A DNA stretch of 64,000 bases from Hydractinia symbiolongicarpus (GCF_029227915.1 NC_079878.1:35119501-35183500); one strand, 5' to 3'. Counted from the first letter of the stretch, positions 50,511 through 63,386 are shown. Notes: generated by a model from the sequence alone, not told the origin. Numbers and translations: made by a program.

Positions 50511-52576
50511 GTTCAATTAAGTCCCACAGTCAATCGTTTCATTGTTAAAAGCGATGCAACCTAGTAATATCAGAAAAATATCGCTAAATACATGTTGGTA
50601 CGAATATGTGACCCAACCGTTGTAACTCAAGCGGACTGACACCGTTAGAAAGTCAATGGAATGTAGTTTTTAAAACTGTCGCTATTTCTTCAGCGCGCGA
50701 TAACGGTTAGGATTGGTTCCACAATAAAGAATGATGTATTTATCTAAATAATTACATGAAGCGCTACCACGGCGCCCAGTGTAATCGCTGAGTTCCGGCA
50801 ATCACGTCAAATTAAGAAGAATGTTATTTCATGGAGTCCAATTTTCTCATTTATCACATTTATCAGGTCACAGTCCAATGTTAGTTCAATTAAGTCCCAC
50901 AGACAATCGTTTCATTGTTAAAAGCGATGCAACCTAGTAAAATCAGAAAAACATCGCTAAATACATGTTGGTACGAATATGTGACCCAACCGTTGTAACT
51001 CAAGCGGACTGACACCGTTAGAAAGTCAATGAAATGTAGTTTTTGAAACTGTTGCTATTTCTTCAGCGCGCGATAACGGTTAGGATTGGTTCCACAATAA
51101 AGAATGATTTATTTATCTAAATTTTTAAATGAAGCGCTACCACAGCGCCCAGTGTAATCGCTGACTTCCGGCAATCACTTCAAATTAAGAAGAATGTTAT
51201 TTCTTGGAGTCCAATTTTCTCATTTATCACATTTATCAAGTCACAGTCCAATGTTAGTTCAATTAAGTCCCACATTTAATCGTTTCATTGTTAAAAGCGA
51301 TGCAACCTAGTAATATCGGATAAATATCGCTAAATACATGTTGGTACGAATATGAGACCCAACCGTTGTAATTCAAACGGACTTACACCGTTAGAAAGTC
51401 AATGAAATGTAGTTTTTTTAGACTGTCGCTATTTCTTCAGCGCGCGATAACGGTTAGGATTGGTTCCACAATAAAGAATGATTTATTTATCTAAATTTTT
51501 AAATGAAGCGCTACCACAGCGCCCAGTGAAATCGCTTAGTTCCGGCAATCACTTCAAATTAAGAAGAATGTTTTTTCTTGGAGTCCAATTGTCTCATTTA
51601 CAACATTTATCAGGTCAGAGTCCAAAGTTACTTCAATTAAGTCCCACAGTCAATCGTTTCACTGTTAAAAGCTATGCAACCTAGTAATATCAGATGAATA
51701 TCGCTAAATACATGTTGGTAGGAATATGTGACCCAACCGTTGTAACTCAAACGGACTGACACCGGTAGAAAGTCAATGAAATATAGTTTTTGAAACTGTC
51801 GATATTTCTTCAGCGCGCGATAACGGATAGGATTGGTCCCACAGTAAAGAATGATTTATTTATCTAAATTATTAAATGAAGCGCTACCATAGCGCCCAGT
51901 GTAATCGCTGAGTTCCGGCAATCACGTCAAATTAAGAAGAATATTATTTCTTGGAGTCCAATTGTCTCATTTATCACGTTTATCTGGTCACAGTCCAATG
52001 TTAGTTCAATTAAGTCCCACAGTCAATCGTTTCATTGTTAAAAGCGATGCAACCAAGTAATATCAGAAAAACATCGCTAAATACATGTTGGTAGGAATAT
52101 GTGACCCAACCGTTGTAACTCAAACGGACTGACACCGTTAGAAAGTCAATGAAATATAGTTTTTGAAACTGTCGATATTTCTTCAGCGCGCGATAACGGA
52201 TAGGATTGGTCCCACAGTAAAGAATGATTTATTCATCTAAATTTTTAAATGAAGCGCTACCACAGCGCCCAGTGTAATCCCTGAGTTCCGGCAATCACGT
52301 CAAATTAAGAAGAATGTTATTTCTTGGAGTCCAATTGTCTCATTTATCACATTTATCAGGTCACAGTCCAATGTTAGTTCAATTAAGTCCCACAGTCAAT
52401 CGTTTCATTGTTAAAAGCGATGCAACCTAGTAATATCAGAAAAACATCGCTAAATACATGTTGGTACGAATATGTGACCCAACCGTTTTAACTCAAGCGG
52501 ACTGACACCGTTAGAAAGTCAATGAAATGTAGTTTTTGAAACTGTCGCTATTTCTTCAGCGCGCGATAACGGTTAG
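50511..52576 (+). repeat. Satellite monomers 135 (end) to 140
   Basis: Monomer starts are 50711, 51084, 51458, 51831 and 52204. Most open gattggttccacaataaag. One has atgatgtatttatctaaataattacatg (near 50731) and another a run of seven T at 51414. No gene is seen. Similarity among these monomers is ordinary for the array and I could not define a clear higher-order period here. Confidence 0.8.
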
Positions 52577-52599
52577 GATTGGTTCCACAATAAAGAATG

Positions 52600-55215
52600 A
52601 TTTATTTATCTAAATTTTTAAATGAAGCGCTACCACAGCGCCCAGTGAAATCGCTGAGTTCCGGCAATCACTTCAAATTAAGAAGAATGTTTTTTCTTGG
52701 AGTCCAATTTTCTCATTTACCACATTTATCAGGTCAGAGTCCAAAGTTAGTTCAATTAATTCCCACAGTCAATCGCTTCACTGTTAAAAGCTATGCAACC
52801 TAGTAATATCAGATGAATATCGCTAAATACATGTTGGTACAAATATGTGACCCAACCGTTGTAACTCAAACGGACTGACACCGTTAAAAAGTCAATGAAA
52901 TATAGTTTTTGAATCTGTCGATATTTCTTCAGCGCGCGATAACGGATAGGATTGGTCCAACAGTAAAGAATGATTTATTTATCTAAATTTTTAAATGAAG
53001 CGCTACCACAGCGCCCAGTGTAATCGCTGAGTTCCGGCAATCATGTCAAATTAAGAAGAATGTTTTTTCTTGGAGTCCAATTGTCTCATTTATCATATTT
53101 ATCAGGTCACAGTCCAATTTCAGTTAAATTAAGTCCCACAGTCAATCGTTTCACTGTTAAAAGCGATGCAACCTAGTAATATCAGTTAAATATCGCTAAA
53201 TACATGTTGGTACAAATATGGGTCCCAACCGTTGAAACTCAAACGGACTGACACCGTTAGAATTTCAATGAAATGTAGTTTTTGAAACTGTCGCTATTTC
53301 TTCAGTAACGGCTAGGATTGGTCCCACATTAAAAAATGACTTATTAATCTAAATTTTTTAATGAAGCGCTACACAGTGCCCAGCGTAATCGCTGAGGTCC
53401 GGCAATCATGTCAAATTAAGAAGAATGTTATTTCTTGGAGTCCAATTTTCTCATTTAAGACATTTATCAGGTCACAGTGCAATGTTAGTTCAATTTAGTC
53501 CCCCATTCAATCTTTTCATTGTTAAAAGCGATGCAACCTAGTAATATCAGATAAATATCGCTAAATACATGTTGGTACGAATATGTGATCCAACCGTTGT
53601 AATTGAAACGGACTGACACCGTTAGAAAGTCAATGAAATGTAGTTTTTGAAACTGTCGCTATTTCTTCAGCGCGCGATAACTGTTAGGATTGGTCCCGCA
53701 ATAAAAAATGATTTATTTATCTAAATTTTCAACTGAAGCGCTACCACAGCGCCCAGTGTAATCGCTGAGTTCCGGCAATCACTTCAAATTAGGAAGAATG
53801 TTATTTCTTGGAGTCCAATTGTCTCATTTATCACATTTATCAGGTCACGGTCCAATTTTAGTTAAATTAAGTCCCACAGTCAATCGTTTCACTGTTAAAA
53901 GCGATGCAACCTAGTAATATCAGTTGAATATCGCTAAATACATGTTGGTACGAATATGGCTCCCAACCGTTGAAACTGAAACGGACTGACACCGTTAGAA
54001 AGTCAATGAAATGTAGTTTTTGAAACTGTCGCTATTTCTTCAGCGCGCGATAACTGTTAGGATTGGTCCCGCAATAAAAAATGATTTATTTATCTAAATT
54101 TTCAACTGAAGCTCTACCACAGCGCCCAGTGTAATCGCTGAGTTCCGGCAATCACTTCAAATTAGGAAGAATGTTATTTCTTGGAGTCCAATTGTCTCAT
54201 TTATCACATTTATCAGGTCACGGTCCAATTTTAGTTAAATTAAGTCCCACAGTCAATCGTTTCACTGTTAAAAGCGATGCAACCTAGTAATATCAGTTGA
54301 ATATCGCTAAATACATGTTGGTACGAATATGGCTCCCAACCGTTGAAACTCAAACGGACTGACACCGTTAGAAAGTCAATGAAATGTAGTTTTTGAAACT
54401 GTCGCTATTTCTTCAGCGCGCAATAACGGCTAGGATTGGTCCCACATTAAAAAATGACTTATTAATCTAAATTTTTTAATGAAGCGCTACACAGTGCCCA
54501 GTGCAATCGCTGAGTTCCGGCAATCATGTCAAATTAAGAAGAATGTTATTTCTTGGAGTCCAATTTTCTCATTTTACCACATTTATCAGGTCACAGTGCA
54601 ATGTTAGTTCAATTTAGTCCCACATTCAATCGTTTCATTGTTAAAAGCGATGCAACCTAGTAATATCAGATAAATATCGCTAAATACATGTTGGTACGAA
54701 TATGTGATCCAACCGTTGTAATTGAAACGGACTGACACCGTTAGAAAGTCAATGAAATGTAGTTTTTGAAACTGTCGCTATTTCTTCAGCGCGCGATAAC
54801 TGTTAGGATTGGTCCCACAATAAAAAATGATTTATTTATCTAAATTTTCAACTGAAGCGCTACCACAGCGCCCAGTGTAATCGCTGAGTTCCGGCAATCA
54901 CTTCAAATTAAGAAGAATGTTATTTCTTGGAGTCCAATTGTCTCATTTATCACATTTATCAGGTCACAGTCCAATTTTAGTTAAATTAAGTCCCACAGTC
55001 AATCGTTTCACTGTTAAAAGCGATGCAACCTAGTAATATCAGTTAAATATCGCTAAATACATGTTGGTACGAATATGGCTCCCAACCGTTGAAACTCAAA
55101 CGGACTGACACCGTTAGAAAGTCAATGAAATGTAGTTTTTGAAACTGTCGCTATTTCTTCAGCGCGCAATAACGGCTAGGCTTGGTCCCACATTAAAAAA
55201 TGATTTATTTATCTA
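52600..55215 (+). repeat. 2603-base tandem duplication, copy 1 (7 monomers)
   Basis: Monomer starts 52950, 53316, 53688, 54061, 54434, 54807 and 55180 are each matched at +2603. Shared oddities are gtccaacagtaaag, tgttttttcttgg, gttagaatttcaatg, a 7-base loss giving ttcttcagtaacgg (53305), gtcccccattcaatc, gtcccgcaataaa and gaagctctacc. Monomers 144 and 145 within it are nearly identical neighbours, a one-monomer duplication of 373 bases. The junction lies in monomer 148, between about 55200 and 55229. Confidence 0.88.
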
Positions 55216-57820
55216 AATTTTTTAATGAAGCGCTACCACAGCGCCCAGTGAAATCGCTGAGTTCCGGCAATCACTTCAAATTAAGAAGAATGTTTTTTCT
55301 TGGAGTCCAATTTTCTCATTTACCACATTTATCAGGTCAGAGTCCAAAGTTAGTTCAATTAATTCCCACAGTCAATCGCTTCACTGTTAAAAGCTATGCA
55401 ACCTAGTAATATCAGATGAATATCGCTAAATACATGTTGGTACAAATATGTGACCCAACCGTTGTAACTCAAACGGACTGACACCGTTAAAAAGTCAATG
55501 AAATATAGTTTTTGAATCTGTCGATATTTCTTCAGCGCGCGATAACGGATAGGATTGGTCCAACAGTAAAGAATGATTTATTTATCTAAATTTTTAAATG
55601 AAGCGCTACCACAGCGCCCAGTGTAATCGCTGAGTTCCGGCAATCATGTCAAATTAAGAAGAATGTTTTTTCTTGGAGTCCAATTGTCTCATTTATCATA
55701 TTTATCAGGTCACAGTCCAATTTCAGTTAAATTAAGTCCCACAGTCAATCGTTTCACTGTTAAAAGCGATGCAACCTAGTAATATCAGTTAAATATCGCT
55801 AAATACATGTTGGTACAAATATGGGTCCCAACCGTTGAAACTCAAACGGACTGACACCGTTAGAATTTCAATGAAATGTAGTTTTTGAAACTGTCGCTAT
55901 TTCTTCAGTAACGGCTAGGATTGGTCCCACATTAAAAAATGACTTATTAATCTAAATTTTTTAATGAAGCGCTACACAGTGCCCAGCGTAATCGCTGAGG
56001 TCCGGCAATCATGTCAAATTAAGAAGAATGTTATTTCTTGGAGTCCAATTTTCTCATTTAAGACATTTATCAGGTCACAGTGCAATGTTAGTTCAATTTA
56101 GTCCCCCATTCAATCTTTTCATTGTTAAAAGCGATGCAACCTAGTAATATCAGATAAATATCGCTAAATACATGTTGGTACGAATATGTGATCCAACCGT
56201 TGTAATTGAAACGGACTGACACCGTTAGAAAGTCAATGAAATGTAGTTTTTGAAACTGTCGCTATTTCTTCAGCGCGCGATAACTGTTAGGATTGGTCCC
56301 GCAATAAAAAATGATTTATTTATCTAAATTTTCAACTGAAGCGCTACCACAGCGCCCAGTGTAATCGCTGAGTTCCGGCAATCACTTCAAATTAGGAAGA
56401 ATGTTATTTCTTGGAGTCCAATTGTCTCATTTATCACATTTATCAGGTCACGGTCCAATTTTAGTTAAATTAAGTCCCACAGTCAATCGTTTCACTGTTA
56501 AAAGCGATGCAACCTAGTAATATCAGTTGAATATCGCTAAATACATGTTGGTACGAATATGGCTCCCAACCGTTGAAACTGAAACGGACTGACACCGTTA
56601 GAAAGTCAATGAAATGTAGTTTTTGAAACTGTCGCTATTTCTTCAGCGCGCGATAACTGTTAGGATTGGTCCCGCAATAAAAAATGATTTATTTATCTAA
56701 ATTTTCAACTGAAGCTCTACCACAGCGCCCAGTGTAATCGCTGAGTTCCGGCAATCACTTCAAATTAGGAAGAATGTTATTTCTTGGAGTCCAATTGTCT
56801 CATTTATCACATTTATCAGGTCACGGTCCAATTTTAGTTAAATTAAGTCCCACAGTCAATCGTTTCACTGTTAAAAGCGATGCAACCTAGTAATATCAGT
56901 TGAATATCGCTAAATACATGTTGGTACGAATATGGCTCCCAACCGTTGAAACTCAAACGGACTGACACCGTTAGAAAGTCAATGAAATGTAGTTTTTGAA
57001 ACTGTCGCTATTTCTTCAGCGCGCAATAACGGCTAGGATTGGTCCCACATTAAAAAATGACTTATTAATCTAAATTTTTTAATGAAGCGCTACACAGTGC
57101 CCAGTGCAATCGCTGAGTTCCGGCAATCATGTCAAATTAAGAAGAATGTTATTTCTTGGAGTCCAATTTTCTCATTTTACCACATTTATCAGGTCACAGT
57201 GCAATGTTAGTTCAATTTAGTCCCACATTCAATCGTTTCATTGTTAAAAGCGATGCAACCTAGTAATATCAGATAAATATCGCTAAATACATGTTGGTAC
57301 GAATATGTGATCCAACCGTTGTAATTGAAACGGACTGACACCGTTAGAAAGTCAATGAAATGTAGTTTTTGAAACTGTCGCTATTTCTTCAGCGCGCGAT
57401 AACTGTTAGGATTGGTCCCACAATAAAAAATGATTTATTTATCTAAATTTTCAACTGAAGCGCTACCACAGCGCCCAGTGTAATCGCTGAGTTCCGGCAA
57501 TCACTTCAAATTAAGAAGAATGTTATTTCTTGGAGTCCAATTGTCTCATTTATCACATTTATCAGGTCACAGTCCAATTTTAGTTAAATTAAGTCCCACA
57601 GTCAATCGTTTCACTGTTAAAAGCGATGCAACCTAGTAATATCAGTTAAATATCGCTAAATACATGTTGGTACGAATATGGCTCCCAACCGTTGAAACTC
57701 AAACGGACTGACACCGTTAGAAAGTCAATGAAATGTAGTTTTTGAAACTGTCGCTATTTCTTCAGCGCGCAATAACGGCTAGGCTTGGTCCCACATTAAA
57801 AAATGACTTATTAATCTAAA
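55216..57820 (+). repeat. 2603-base tandem duplication, copy 2
   Basis: Monomer starts are 55553, 55919, 56291, 56664, 57037, 57410 and 57783. I saw no difference from copy 1 in the stretches compared, including the private variants aactgaaacgg (53969 and 56572), ttaagacattt and the 7-base loss (55908). Beyond about 57800 the copy ends: gcttggtcccacatt continues with gacttattaatc here, where copy 1 ran into gatttatttatc. Confidence 0.88.
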
Positions 57821-58520
57821 TTTTTTAATGAAGCGCTACACAGTGCCCAGTGTAATCGCTGAGTTCCAACAATCATGTCAAATTAAGAAGAATGTTATTT
57901 CTTGGAGTCAAATTTTCTCATTTTACCACATTTATCAGGTCACAGTCCAATATTAGTTCAATTAAGTCCCACATTCAATCGTTTCATTGTTAAAAGCGAT
58001 GCAACCTAGTAATATCAGATAAATATCGCTAAATACATGTTGGTACGAATATGTGACCCAACCGTTGTAATTCAAACGGACTTACACCGTCAGAAAGTCA
58101 ATGAAATGTAGTTTTTGAAACTGTCGCTATTTATTCAGCGCGCGATAACGGCTAGGATAGGTCCCAGAGTAAAAAATGACTTATTAATCTAATTTTTTAA
58201 ATGAAGCGCTACCACATCGCCCAGTGTAATCGCTGAGTTCCGGCAATCATGTCAAATTAAGAAGAACGTTATTTCTTGGAGGCCAATTTTCCCATTTATC
58301 ACATTTATCAGGTCAGAGTCCAAACTTAGTTCAATTAAGTCCCACAGTCAATCGTTTCACTTTTAAAAGCGATGCAACCTAGTAATATCAGATGAATATC
58401 GCTAAATACATGTTGGTAGGAATATGTGACCCAACTGTTGTAACTCAAACGGACTGACACCGTTAGAAAGTTAATGAAATATAGTTTTTGAAACTGTCGA
58501 TATTTCTTCAGCGCGCGGTA

Positions 58521-58558
58521 ACGGATAGGATTGGTCCCAACGGATAGGATTCGTCCCA
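58521..58558 (+). repeat. 19-base local tandem duplication in the satellite
   Basis: The monomer boundary acggataggattggtccca (58521-58539) is followed at once by acggataggattcgtccca (58540-58558), one base different. This makes the monomer that starts at 58156 392 bases long. It is the only such boundary duplication I saw. Confidence 0.93.
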
Positions 58559-60836
58559 CAGTAAAGAATAACTTATTTATCTAAGTTGTTAAAGGAAGCG
58601 CTACCACAGAGCCCAGTGTAATCGCTGAGTTCCGACAATCATGTCAAATTAAGAAGAATGTTATTTCTTGGATTCCAGTTTTCTCACTTATCACATTTAT
58701 CAGGTCACAGTCCAAAGTTAGTTCAATTAAGTCCCACAGTCAATCGTTTCACTGTTTAAAGCGATGCAACCTAGTAATATCAGATAAATATCGCTAAATA
58801 CATGTTGGTACGAATATGTGACCCAACCGTTGTAACTCAAACGGACTGACATCGTTAGAAAGTCAATAAAATGTAGTTTTTGAAACTGTCGCTATTTCTT
58901 CAGCGCGCGATAACGGATAGGATTGGTCCCGCAGTAAAGAATGATTTATTTATCTAAATTTTTAAATGAAGCGCTACCACAGCGCGCCGTGTAATCGCTG
59001 AGTTCCGACAATCACTTCAAATTAAGAAGAATGTAATTTCTTGGAGTCCAATTGTCTCATTTATCACATTTATCAGATCACAGGCCAATTTTAGTTCAGT
59101 TAAGTCCCACAGTCAATCGTTTCACTGTTAAAAGCGATGCAACCTAGTAATATCAGATAAATATCGCTAAATACATGTTGGTACGAATATGTGACCCAAC
59201 CGTTGTAACTCAAACGGACTGACACTGTTAGAAAGTCAATGAAATGTAATTTTTGAAACTGTCGATATTTCTTCACGCGCGATAACAGATAGGATTGGTC
59301 CCACAGTAAAGAATGATTCATTTATCTAAATTTTTAAATGAAGCGCTACCACAGCGCCCAGTGTAATCGCTGAGTTCCGGCAATCACGTCAAATTAAGAA
59401 GAATGTTATTGCTTGGATTCCAGTTTTCTCATTTATCACATTTATCAGATCACAGTCCAAAGTTAGTTCAATTAAGTCCCACAGTCAATCGTTTCACTGT
59501 TTTAAGCGATGCAACCTGGTAATATCAGATAAATATCGCTAAATACATGTTGGTACGAATATGTGACCCAACCGTTGTAACTCAAACGGACTGACACCGT
59601 TACAAAAGTCAATAAAATGTAGTTTTTGAAACTGTCGCTATTTCTTCAGCGCGCGATAACGGATAGGATTGGTCCCACGGTAAAGAATGATTTTTTTTAT
59701 CTAAATTTTTAAATGAAGCGCTACCACAGCGAGCAGTGTAATCGCTGAGTTCCGACAATCACTCCAAATTAAGAAGAATGTAACTTCTTGGAGTCCAATT
59801 GTCTCATTTATCACATTTATATGATCACAGGCCAATTTTAGTTCAATTAAGTCCCACAGTCAATCGTTTCACTGTTAAAAACGATGCAACCTAGTAATAT
59901 CAGTTAAATATCGCTAATTACATGTTGGTACGAACATGTGACCCAATCGTTGTAACTCAAACGGACTGACACCGTTAGAAAGTCAATGAAATGTAGTTCT
60001 TGAAACTGTCGCTATTTCTTTAGCGCACGATAACGGCTGGGATTGGTGCCCCAGTAAAAAATGACTTATTAATCTAAATTTTTAAATGAAGCGCTACAAC
60101 AGCGCCCAGTGTAATCGCTGAGTTCCGGCAATCACGTCAAATTAAGAAGAATGTTTTTTCTTGGAGTCCAATTTTCTCATTTATCACATTTATCAGATCA
60201 CTGTCCAAAGTTAGTTAAATTAAGTCCCACAGTCAATCGTTTTACTGTTAAAAGCGATGCAACCTAGTAATATCAGATAAATATCGATAAATACATGTTG
60301 GTACGAATATGTGACCCAAACGTTGAAACTCAAACGGACTGACACCGTTAGAAAGTCAATGAAATGTACTTTTTGAAACTGTCACTTTTTTTTCAGCGTG
60401 CGATAACTGCTAGGATTGGTCCCAGAGTAAAAAATGAGTTATTAATCTAAGTTTTTAAATGAAAAGCTACCACAGCGCCCAGTGTAATCGCTGTGTTCCG
60501 GCAATCATGTCAAATTAAGAAGAATGTTATTTCTTGGAGTCCAATTTTCTCATTTATCACATTTATCAGGTCACAGTCCAAAGTTAGTTCAATTAAGTCC
60601 TACAGTCAATCGCTTCATAGTTAAAAGCGATGCAACCTAGTAATATCAGAAAAATATCGCTAAATACATGTTGGTACGAATATGTGTCCCAACCGTTGTA
60701 ACTCAAACGAACTGACACCGTTAGAAAGTCAATGAAATGTAGTTTTTGAAACTGTCGCTATTTCTTCAGCGCGCGATAACAAATAGGATTGGTCCCACAG
60801 TAAAAAATGACTTATTAATCTAAGTTTTTAAATGAA

Positions 60837-60851
60837 GCGCTACCACAGCGC
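60837..60851. other. Dyad 1 of the satellite monomer (5-bp stem, 5-base loop)
   Basis: GCGCT and AGCGC are perfect inverted copies separated by ACCAC. The same 15 bases occur at the equivalent place in most monomers of the window. It is lost in the left-flank subtype that reads cacatccccc, for example near 790 and 1560, and in the variants gcgcttccacatcgcc (near 19470) and gctacacagtgccc (near 34870). It could be a binding site or an RNA stem; neither is shown. Confidence 0.6.
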
Positions 60852-61078
60852 CAAGTGTAATCGCTGTGTTCCGGCAATCATGTCAAATTAAGAAGAATGT
60901 TATTTCTTGTAGTCCAATTTTCTCATTTATCACATTTATCAGGTCACAGTACAAAGTTAGTTCAATTAAGTCCCACAGTCAATTGCTTCATAGTTAAAAG
61001 CGATGCAACCTAGTAATATCAGAAAAATATCGCTAAATACATGTTGGTACGAATATGTGTCCCAACCGTTGTAACTCA

Positions 61079-61095
61079 AACGGACTGACACCGTT
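61079..61095. other. Dyad 2 of the satellite monomer (5-bp stem, 7-base loop)
   Basis: AACGG and CCGTT flank ACTGACA. A further CCGTT lies just upstream (61066-61070), so AACGG could pair with either side. The motif is present in nearly all monomers. Occasional departures are cggcctgacacagtt near 6650 and 8515, and cgcactaacaccgtt near 20455. Function is unknown. Confidence 0.6.
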
Positions 61096-61533
61096 AGAAA
61101 GTCAATGAAATGCAGTTTTTGAAACTGTCGCTATTTCTTCAACGTGCGATAACGGCTAGGAATGGCCCCGCAGTAAAAAATGACTTATTAATCTAAATTT
61201 TTTAAATAAAGCGCTACCACAGCGCCCAGTGTAATCCCTGAGTTCCGGCAATCATGTCAAATTAAGAAGAATGTTATTTCTTGGAGTCCAATTGTCTCAT
61301 TTATCACATTTATCAGGTCACAGTCCAAAGTTAGTTCAATTAAGTCCCACAGTCAATTGTTTCATAGTTAAACGCGATGCAACCTAGTAATATCAGAAAA
61401 ATATCGCTAAATACATGTTGGTACGAATGTGTGAGCCAACCGTTGTACCTTAAACGGACTGACACCGTTAGAAAGTCAATGAAATGTAGCTTTTGAAACT
61501 GTTGCTATTTCTTCAGCGCGCGATAACGGATAG

Positions 61534-63386
61534 GATTGGTCCCACAGTAAAGAATAACTTATTTATCTAAATTTTTAAATGAAGCGCTGCCATAGCGCCC
61601 AGTGTAATCGCTGAGTTACGGCAATCACGTCAATTTAAGAAGAATGTTATTTGTTGGAGTCCAATTTTCTCATTTATCACATTTATCAGGTCACAGTACA
61701 AAGTTAGTTCAATTCAGCCCCACAGTCAATCGTTTCATTGTTAAAAGCCATGCAACCTAGTAATATCAAAAAAATATCGCTGAATACATGTTGGTACGAA
61801 TATGTGACCCAATCGTTGTAACTCAAACGGACTGACACCGTTAGAAAGTCAGTGGAATGTAGTTTTTGAAACTGTTGCTATTTCTTCAGCGCACGATAAC
61901 GGCTGGGATTGGTGCCCCAGTAACAAATGACTTATTAGTTTTTAAATGAAGCGCTACAACAGCGCCCAGTGTAATCGCTGAGTTCCGGCAATCATGTCAA
62001 ATTAAGAAGAATGTTATTTCTTGGAGTCCAATTTTCTCATTTGTCACATTTATCAGATCACAGTCCAAAGTTAGTTCAATTAAGTCCCACATTCAATCGT
62101 TTCATAGTTAAAAGCGATGCCACCTAGCAATATCAGAAAAATATCGCTAAATACATGTTTGTACGAATATGTGAGACAACCGTTGTACCTTAAACGGACT
62201 GACACCGTTAGAAAGTCAATGAAATGTAGTTTTTGAAACTGTTGCTACTTCTTCAGCGCGCGGTAACGGATAGGATTGGTCCCACAGTAAAAAATGACTT
62301 ATATATCTATATTTTTAAATGAAACGCTACCACAGCGGCCAGTGCAATCGCTGAGTTACGGCAATCACGTCAATTTAAGAAGAATGTTATTTGTTGGAGT
62401 CCAATTTTCTCATTTATCACATTTATCAGGTCACAGTCCATAGTTAGTTCAATTAAGTCCCACAGTCAATCGTTTTATAGTTAAAAGCGATACAACCTAG
62501 TAATATCAGATAAATATCGCTAAATACATGTTGGTACGAATGTGTGAGCCAACCGTTGTACCTAAAACGGACTGACACCGTTAGAAAGTCAATGAAATGT
62601 AGCTTTTGAAACTGTTGCTATTTCTTCAGCGCGCGATAACGGATAGGATTGGTCCCACAGTAAAGAATAACTTATTTATCTAAATTTTTAAATGAAGCGC
62701 TGCCATAGCGCCCAGTGTAATCGCTGAGTTACGGCAATCACGTCAATTTAAGAAGAATGTTATTTGTTGGAGTCCAATTTTCTCATTTATCACATTTATC
62801 AGGTCACAGTACAAAGTTAGTTCAATTCAGCCCCACAGTCAATCGTTTCATTGTTAAAAGCAATGCAACCTTGTAATATCAAAAAAATATCGCTGAATAC
62901 ATGTTGGTACGAATATGTGACCCAATCGTTGTACCTAAAACGGACTGACACCGTTAGAAAGTCAGTGGAATGTAGTTTTTGAAACTGTCGCTATTTCTTC
63001 AGCGCACGATAACGGCTGGGATTGGTGCCCCAGTAAAAAATGACTTATTAGTTTTTAAATGAAGCGCTGCAACAGCGCCCAGTGTAATCGCTGAGTTCCA
63101 GCAATCATGTCAAATTAAGAAGAATGTTATTTCTTGGAGTCCAATTTTCTCATTTATCACATTTATCATGTCACAGTCCAAAGTTAGTTCAATTAAGTCC
63201 CACATTCAATCGCTTCATAGTTAAAAGTGATGCAACCTAGTAATATCAGAAAAATATCGCTAAATACATGTTGGTACGAATATGTGTCCCAACCGTTGTA
63301 ACTCAAACGGACTAACACCGTTAGAAAGTCAATGAAATGTAGTTTTTGAAACTGTCGCTATTTCTTCAGCGCGCAATAACGGATAG
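61534..63386 (+). repeat. Three-monomer higher-order repeat near the right end (period 1113)
   Basis: Monomers 165-166 (61534, 61907) match 168-169 (62647, 63020) at +1113. Shared markers are agaataacttatttatc, gcgctgccatagcg, ttgttggagtcc, caattcagccccacag, gctgaatacatg and ggtgccccagta. A similar succession continues with monomer 171 at +740 from 169, so the register changes again before the window ends. Confidence 0.8.

Larger units (their letters stand above)
60787..61159 (+). repeat. Representative full-length satellite monomer (373 bases)
   Basis: This copy is chosen as the reference unit because it is close to the common form and exactly 373 bases. Landmarks by position in the unit: gtcccacagt-type motif at 6; a TTAA inside tttttaaatg near 45; dyad GCGCT-ACCAC-AGCGC at 51-65; aattaagaag near 105; tcaattaagtcccacagtc from about 177, which repeats the first ten bases of the opening motif; a second dyad AACGG-ACTGACA-CCGTT at 293-309; an A/T-rich tgaaa-ttttt-gaaa stretch near 325-345; and a closing cgataacgg. 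Counting 300 bases of this copy gave about 37% G+C. No promoter or terminator can be identified with confidence. Confidence 0.9.

Noticed and set aside
58335-58559. Minus-strand reading frame of 74 codons, with a similar 73-codon one at 59100-59321.
   Set aside because: Both are reverse-strand readings of satellite sequence in two monomers. The longer one begins in the 19-base boundary duplication. They resemble each other only because the DNA does.
61079-61105. Hammerhead ribozyme core near ggactgacaccgttagaaagtc, as some satellites encode.
   Set aside because: The sequence has CTGACAC where the core needs CTGANGA, and the stem II/GAA arrangement does not fit. No conventional three-stem fold is apparent.
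60787-61159. A CENP-B box in the monomer.
   Set aside because: I looked for the core TTCG-n4-A-n2-CGGG on both strands of typical monomers. The nearest candidates around ttcttcagcgcgcgataacgg lack both the TTCG and the CGGG at the required spacing.
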